Assembly (NCBI GenBank): GCA_900016875.1
Contig: FCNR01000028.1
Location: forward strand, 91,748-155,747
Length of the DNA stretch: 64,000 nt
Direction: 5' to 3'
Origin: Eubacteriaceae bacterium CHKCI004
Lineage (GTDB): Bacteria; Bacillota; Clostridia; Lachnospirales; Lachnospiraceae
Both the position numbers and the translations under genes were made by a program. Under the pieces are notes generated by a model, which did no database searches, was not told where the DNA came from, and was given only the letters and a program-made list of their open reading frames with translations. Shown here in pieces: positions 61,783 to 64,000 of the stretch (positions are counted from its first letter, which is position 1; each line of letters opens with the position of its first letter).

Positions 61783-63804
61783 ATGTGGAATAGTTTTTCT
61801 TTTCGTTATATCAAAGAAAACCGCACTGCCAGTCTGCTGCTGGCAGGAGCCGCATTGTTGTCTTCTCTTTTACTTTCTCTGATGACCACCCTGGCCTATA
61901 ATCTGTGGATGGATTACGTGAAACAGCAGGCGGCGAAAGGAGTCACTGAGATAAGACCGACAACGCTTTTTATCGTGTATGGTGTTGTTTTGGCGCTGAT
62001 CTGTGCGGCGCTTATCGCCATGATTCACAATGCGTTTGCCGTGTCCATGGGAAGCCGTCTCCAGCATTTGGGTATTCTGAAAAGCGTGGGAGCCACACCA
62101 AGGCAGATTCGTACATTTCTTGTGCAGGAAGCGACGGCTCTCTGCGTGCTGCCCATTCTGCTGGGAACAGCCATCGGCGTGGGCATCTGCTATATGTTTG
62201 TGGAGCAGACCATCGGGCTTGGGCAGAGCCTGGGACTGGATGTGGATTACAACGTGAGCTTTGAATACCACATTCTGGTGGCAGTGATTTCTCTGGCGGC
62301 GGCCTTTCTCACCGCCGTTCTCTCCGCCTGGATTCCGGCGCGGAAGATCAGCCGTCTCTCGCCCATGGAGGCCATATTTGGCGGCGTCGAGCCGCAGGCA
62401 GAGAAAATGCGCTCCTTCCGTCTGTTATCAAAGACATTCGGCGTTTACGGCGAGCTGGCGCGCAAATCCATTTACAACAGAAGGAAGTCCATGCGGGCGG
62501 CGACCTTTGTGCTGTTTTTGTCGTTCATCGGATTTTTTATATTTTTAAGTGCGGAGACCATCTCCGGTCTGAGTACTCAGGAAACTTATTATGAGAAATA
62601 TCACGATGTATGGGATCTTATGCTGACGCGGGAGGCCGGCCCGGAAAATGAGCAGAGCGCCGACGCAGCGCAAGTTGGCAACGCCCAGACCACGCAGTCC
62701 GCCAGCGCAGATTCCCTTCTGGAAACCTTGCGCGCCGTTCCGGGCGTCAGCCGGTGCATTTCCTATCAGGTTATCGATACTACGCTGTTTCTGCCGGAGG
62801 ATATGCTCAGTGAAGAACTGAAGCAGATTGGCGTGGAGACGATGCTGCCGGAAGCGGAGCGGGCGAATGTTGCCGGGCAGGAAGGCTGGCGGACGGCTGT
62901 GCATTTGTTTGTGCTGGATGGACAGAGCTTTGCCGGGTACTGCGAGGACCATAACATTTCCTCCGATGCAGGAGCTGTGGCGGTCAATCTCCTCTGGGAT
63001 GACCGGGAGAGCGATTATATGAACCGGAAATATTTGCCGTTTGTGGCGGATGACTCCGGAGAGTTATATCCGGGTGAAAATGCATCGGAGCCTGTTCTTT
63101 ATTATGACGCCTGCACGAACGAGATTCCTGCAATCCGGGAGGAACTGGAACAGAAAGCTTTGAATCTCGTCCTCTCAGAAAATGCGTTCCGGCCGTTGGC
63201 AGCGCTGCTCTCAGAAGCCGGTACATTTTCAGGCGCAGAGACCAATTATAATATTTATCTGGAAGAGGCCATCCGGGAAAAGGAAGCTGAGAGCGAGGCT
63301 GTCCGGGAAGCAATTGCGGCTCTGACGCCGGATGAAGGCTACACGTTGGAAGGAAGGATCCAGGAGGAGGCTTCCGACCAGGCGGCCAGAAAAGGGCTCC
63401 GGATTGTCATGGGCGTGCTGGCGGCGCTGCTTGCCTGTGTGGGAATCGCCGGAATCCTCTCCGCCACGCTGGGACAGATTTATCAGAGAAAGAAGGAATT
63501 TGCCCGCTATCTTTCCGTGGGCGTGTCACCGAAAGATATGCAGAAACTCCTCTTTCTGGAAGGACTTTTCATCATCGGGCGGCCGTTCCTGATAGCGGTG
63601 ATCATTGATGTCCCTGTTACGGCGCTGCTCTTACAGATGTCGCCGCCTACTGCCGGGCAGTTTATAAGTCACCTGCCTCTCGTACCTGTTCTGATTTTTC
63701 TCTGTATATCGGCGGGCGCAGTGAGCCTTGCTTATCTGGCGGCGGCCAGAAGTATCTGCCAGGGAGACCTTGTGGAAATATTGAAAGATGAAACTATGGT
63801 GTGA
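61783..63804 (+). CDS. FtsX-family ABC permease, BceB-like
   Basis: The ATG at 61783 is best spaced from AAGGGAGG, giving 673 aa; ATGs at 61765 and 61777 are alternatives. About five N-terminal membrane helices (FtsX domain with GILKSVGATPRQIRTFLVQE) are followed by a large extracellular domain (residues ~265-540) and three C-terminal helices, with a second FtsX repeat (RYLSVGVSPKDMQKLLFLEG). This topology matches BceB-type transporters that sense and remove peptide antibiotics. Together with the kinase, regulator and ATPase it forms a complete detoxification module. Confidence 0.87.
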   Translation: MWNSFSFRYIKENRTASLLLAGAALLSSLLLSLMTTLAYNLWMDYVKQQAAKGVTEIRPTTLFIVYGVVLALICAALIAMIHNAFAVSMGSRLQHLGILKSVGATPRQIRTFLVQEATALCVLPILLGTAIGVGICYMFVEQTIGLGQSLGLDVDYNVSFEYHILVAVISLAAAFLTAVLSAWIPARKISRLSPMEAIFGGVEPQAEKMRSFRLLSKTFGVYGELARKSIYNRRKSMRAATFVLFLSFIGFFIFLSAETISGLSTQETYYEKYHDVWDLMLTREAGPENEQSADAAQVGNAQTTQSASADSLLETLRAVPGVSRCISYQVIDTTLFLPEDMLSEELKQIGVETMLPEAERANVAGQEGWRTAVHLFVLDGQSFAGYCEDHNISSDAGAVAVNLLWDDRESDYMNRKYLPFVADDSGELYPGENASEPVLYYDACTNEIPAIREELEQKALNLVLSENAFRPLAALLSEAGTFSGAETNYNIYLEEAIREKEAESEAVREAIAALTPDEGYTLEGRIQEEASDQAARKGLRIVMGVLAALLACVGIAGILSATLGQIYQRKKEFARYLSVGVSPKDMQKLLFLEGLFIIGRPFLIAVIIDVPVTALLLQMSPPTAGQFISHLPLVPVLIFLCISAGAVSLAYLAAARSICQGDLVEILKDETMV

Positions 63805-63981
63805 AAATAAAACTTGGCGGGACAGAGTATGAGGAGATGGGATTTAGCGCGGCAAAATATGAGAATGGAATTCTGTTGAGATACAATAGATAGGTAACAA
63901 AATAAAAACAAGGATTCACCCTGATGTGATATATTGGAATTGTCCAGAAACCAATAGCTGCATCGAAAGGAGAATCCTTGC
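63805..63981. other. probable left end of an insertion element
   Basis: Two degenerate direct repeats lie at about 63818-63848 and 63849-63877 (pattern GCGGnACAnAnTATGAGnAnATGGnATT). Further on, CAAGGATTC (from about 63909) and GAATCCTTG (63972-63980) are inverted copies around the ribosome binding site AAAGGAG of the next start codon. These are typical of an insertion-sequence end controlling its transposase. Confidence 0.4.
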
Positions 63982-64000
63982 ATGTCAAGTTTATCACACC
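63982..64000 (+). CDS. partial coding start, possible transposase
   Basis: An ATG preceded by AAAGGAG opens a frame reading MSSLSH before the window ends. The repeat-rich upstream context suggests a transposase, but six residues cannot prove it. Confidence 0.35.

Noticed and set aside
1..64000. CRISPR arrays, prophage or rRNA/tRNA genes
   Set aside because: No regularly spaced repeats, phage structural genes or tRNA/rRNA sequences were recognised on reading both strands.

Overview
The window is a stretch of chromosome from a low-to-mid GC, anaerobic Firmicute, most likely a gut Lachnospiraceae (Clostridium cluster XIVa) member. The reasons are strong AGGAGG-type ribosome binding sites, an oxygen-sensitive class III ribonucleotide reductase, Firmicute-type ribosomal leaders, a bile salt hydrolase, and surface proteins ending in BspA-like leucine-rich repeats. 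This placement is an inference from gene content; no rRNA gene is present and no tRNA gene was noticed.

Layout. (1) 1-6.8 kb: the tail of mreB and recD2 on the + strand face a minus-strand nucleotide operon (nrdD, a 51-aa glycyl-radical ORF, nrdG, dut, comF) driven by a promoter followed by two NrdR boxes. (2) 6.9-9.5 kb: a dense DnaA-box cluster, then rpmG-secE-nusG-rplK-rplA with two L1-type leader structures. (3) 9.6-27.5 kb: an accessory block separating rplKA from rplJL. It contains a small transcription unit, then a haem/iron acquisition locus: candidate iron-type operators, a leader ORF, a frame-broken NEAT-like/LRR surface protein, a DtxR-type regulator fused to an LRR tail, a two-NEAT surface protein, a Shp-like haem protein, IsdE-like lipoprotein, FecCD permease and ATPase. 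A DUF454 protein, two half-size ABC exporters, an amidase and a YccF protein follow. (4) 27.5-41.7 kb: rplJ-rplL with an L10 leader/attenuator, rpoB-rpoC, rpsL-rpsG-fusA and tuf, each block with a readable promoter. (5) 41.7-48.2 kb: metabolic and housekeeping genes (HAD phosphatase, two PHP proteins, MerR regulator, D-serine dehydratase, DUF3788, SRPBCC). (6) 48.6-54.7 kb: three sigma/membrane-sensor pairs, two of them a recent tandem duplication with diverged sensor domains. (7) 54.8-59.2 kb: surE, bile salt hydrolase, a split threonine/serine exporter and an OGG-type glycosylase. (8) 59.2-63.8 kb: a response regulator, histidine kinase, ATPase and FtsX/BceB-like permease module. (9) The last ~200 bases look like the left end of an insertion element.

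How they work together. The haem genes form a coherent path: surface NEAT and Shp-type proteins take haem, the IsdE-like lipoprotein receives it, and the FecCD permease/ATPase imports it. The DtxR-type protein and the upstream palindromes suggest metal-dependent control. The most unusual items are the DtxR-LRR fusion, the glycyl-radical segment of NrdD encoded as its own small gene, the haem island inside the usual rplKAJL order, the DnaA-box cluster upstream of nrdD, and the duplicated sigma/sensor cassettes.
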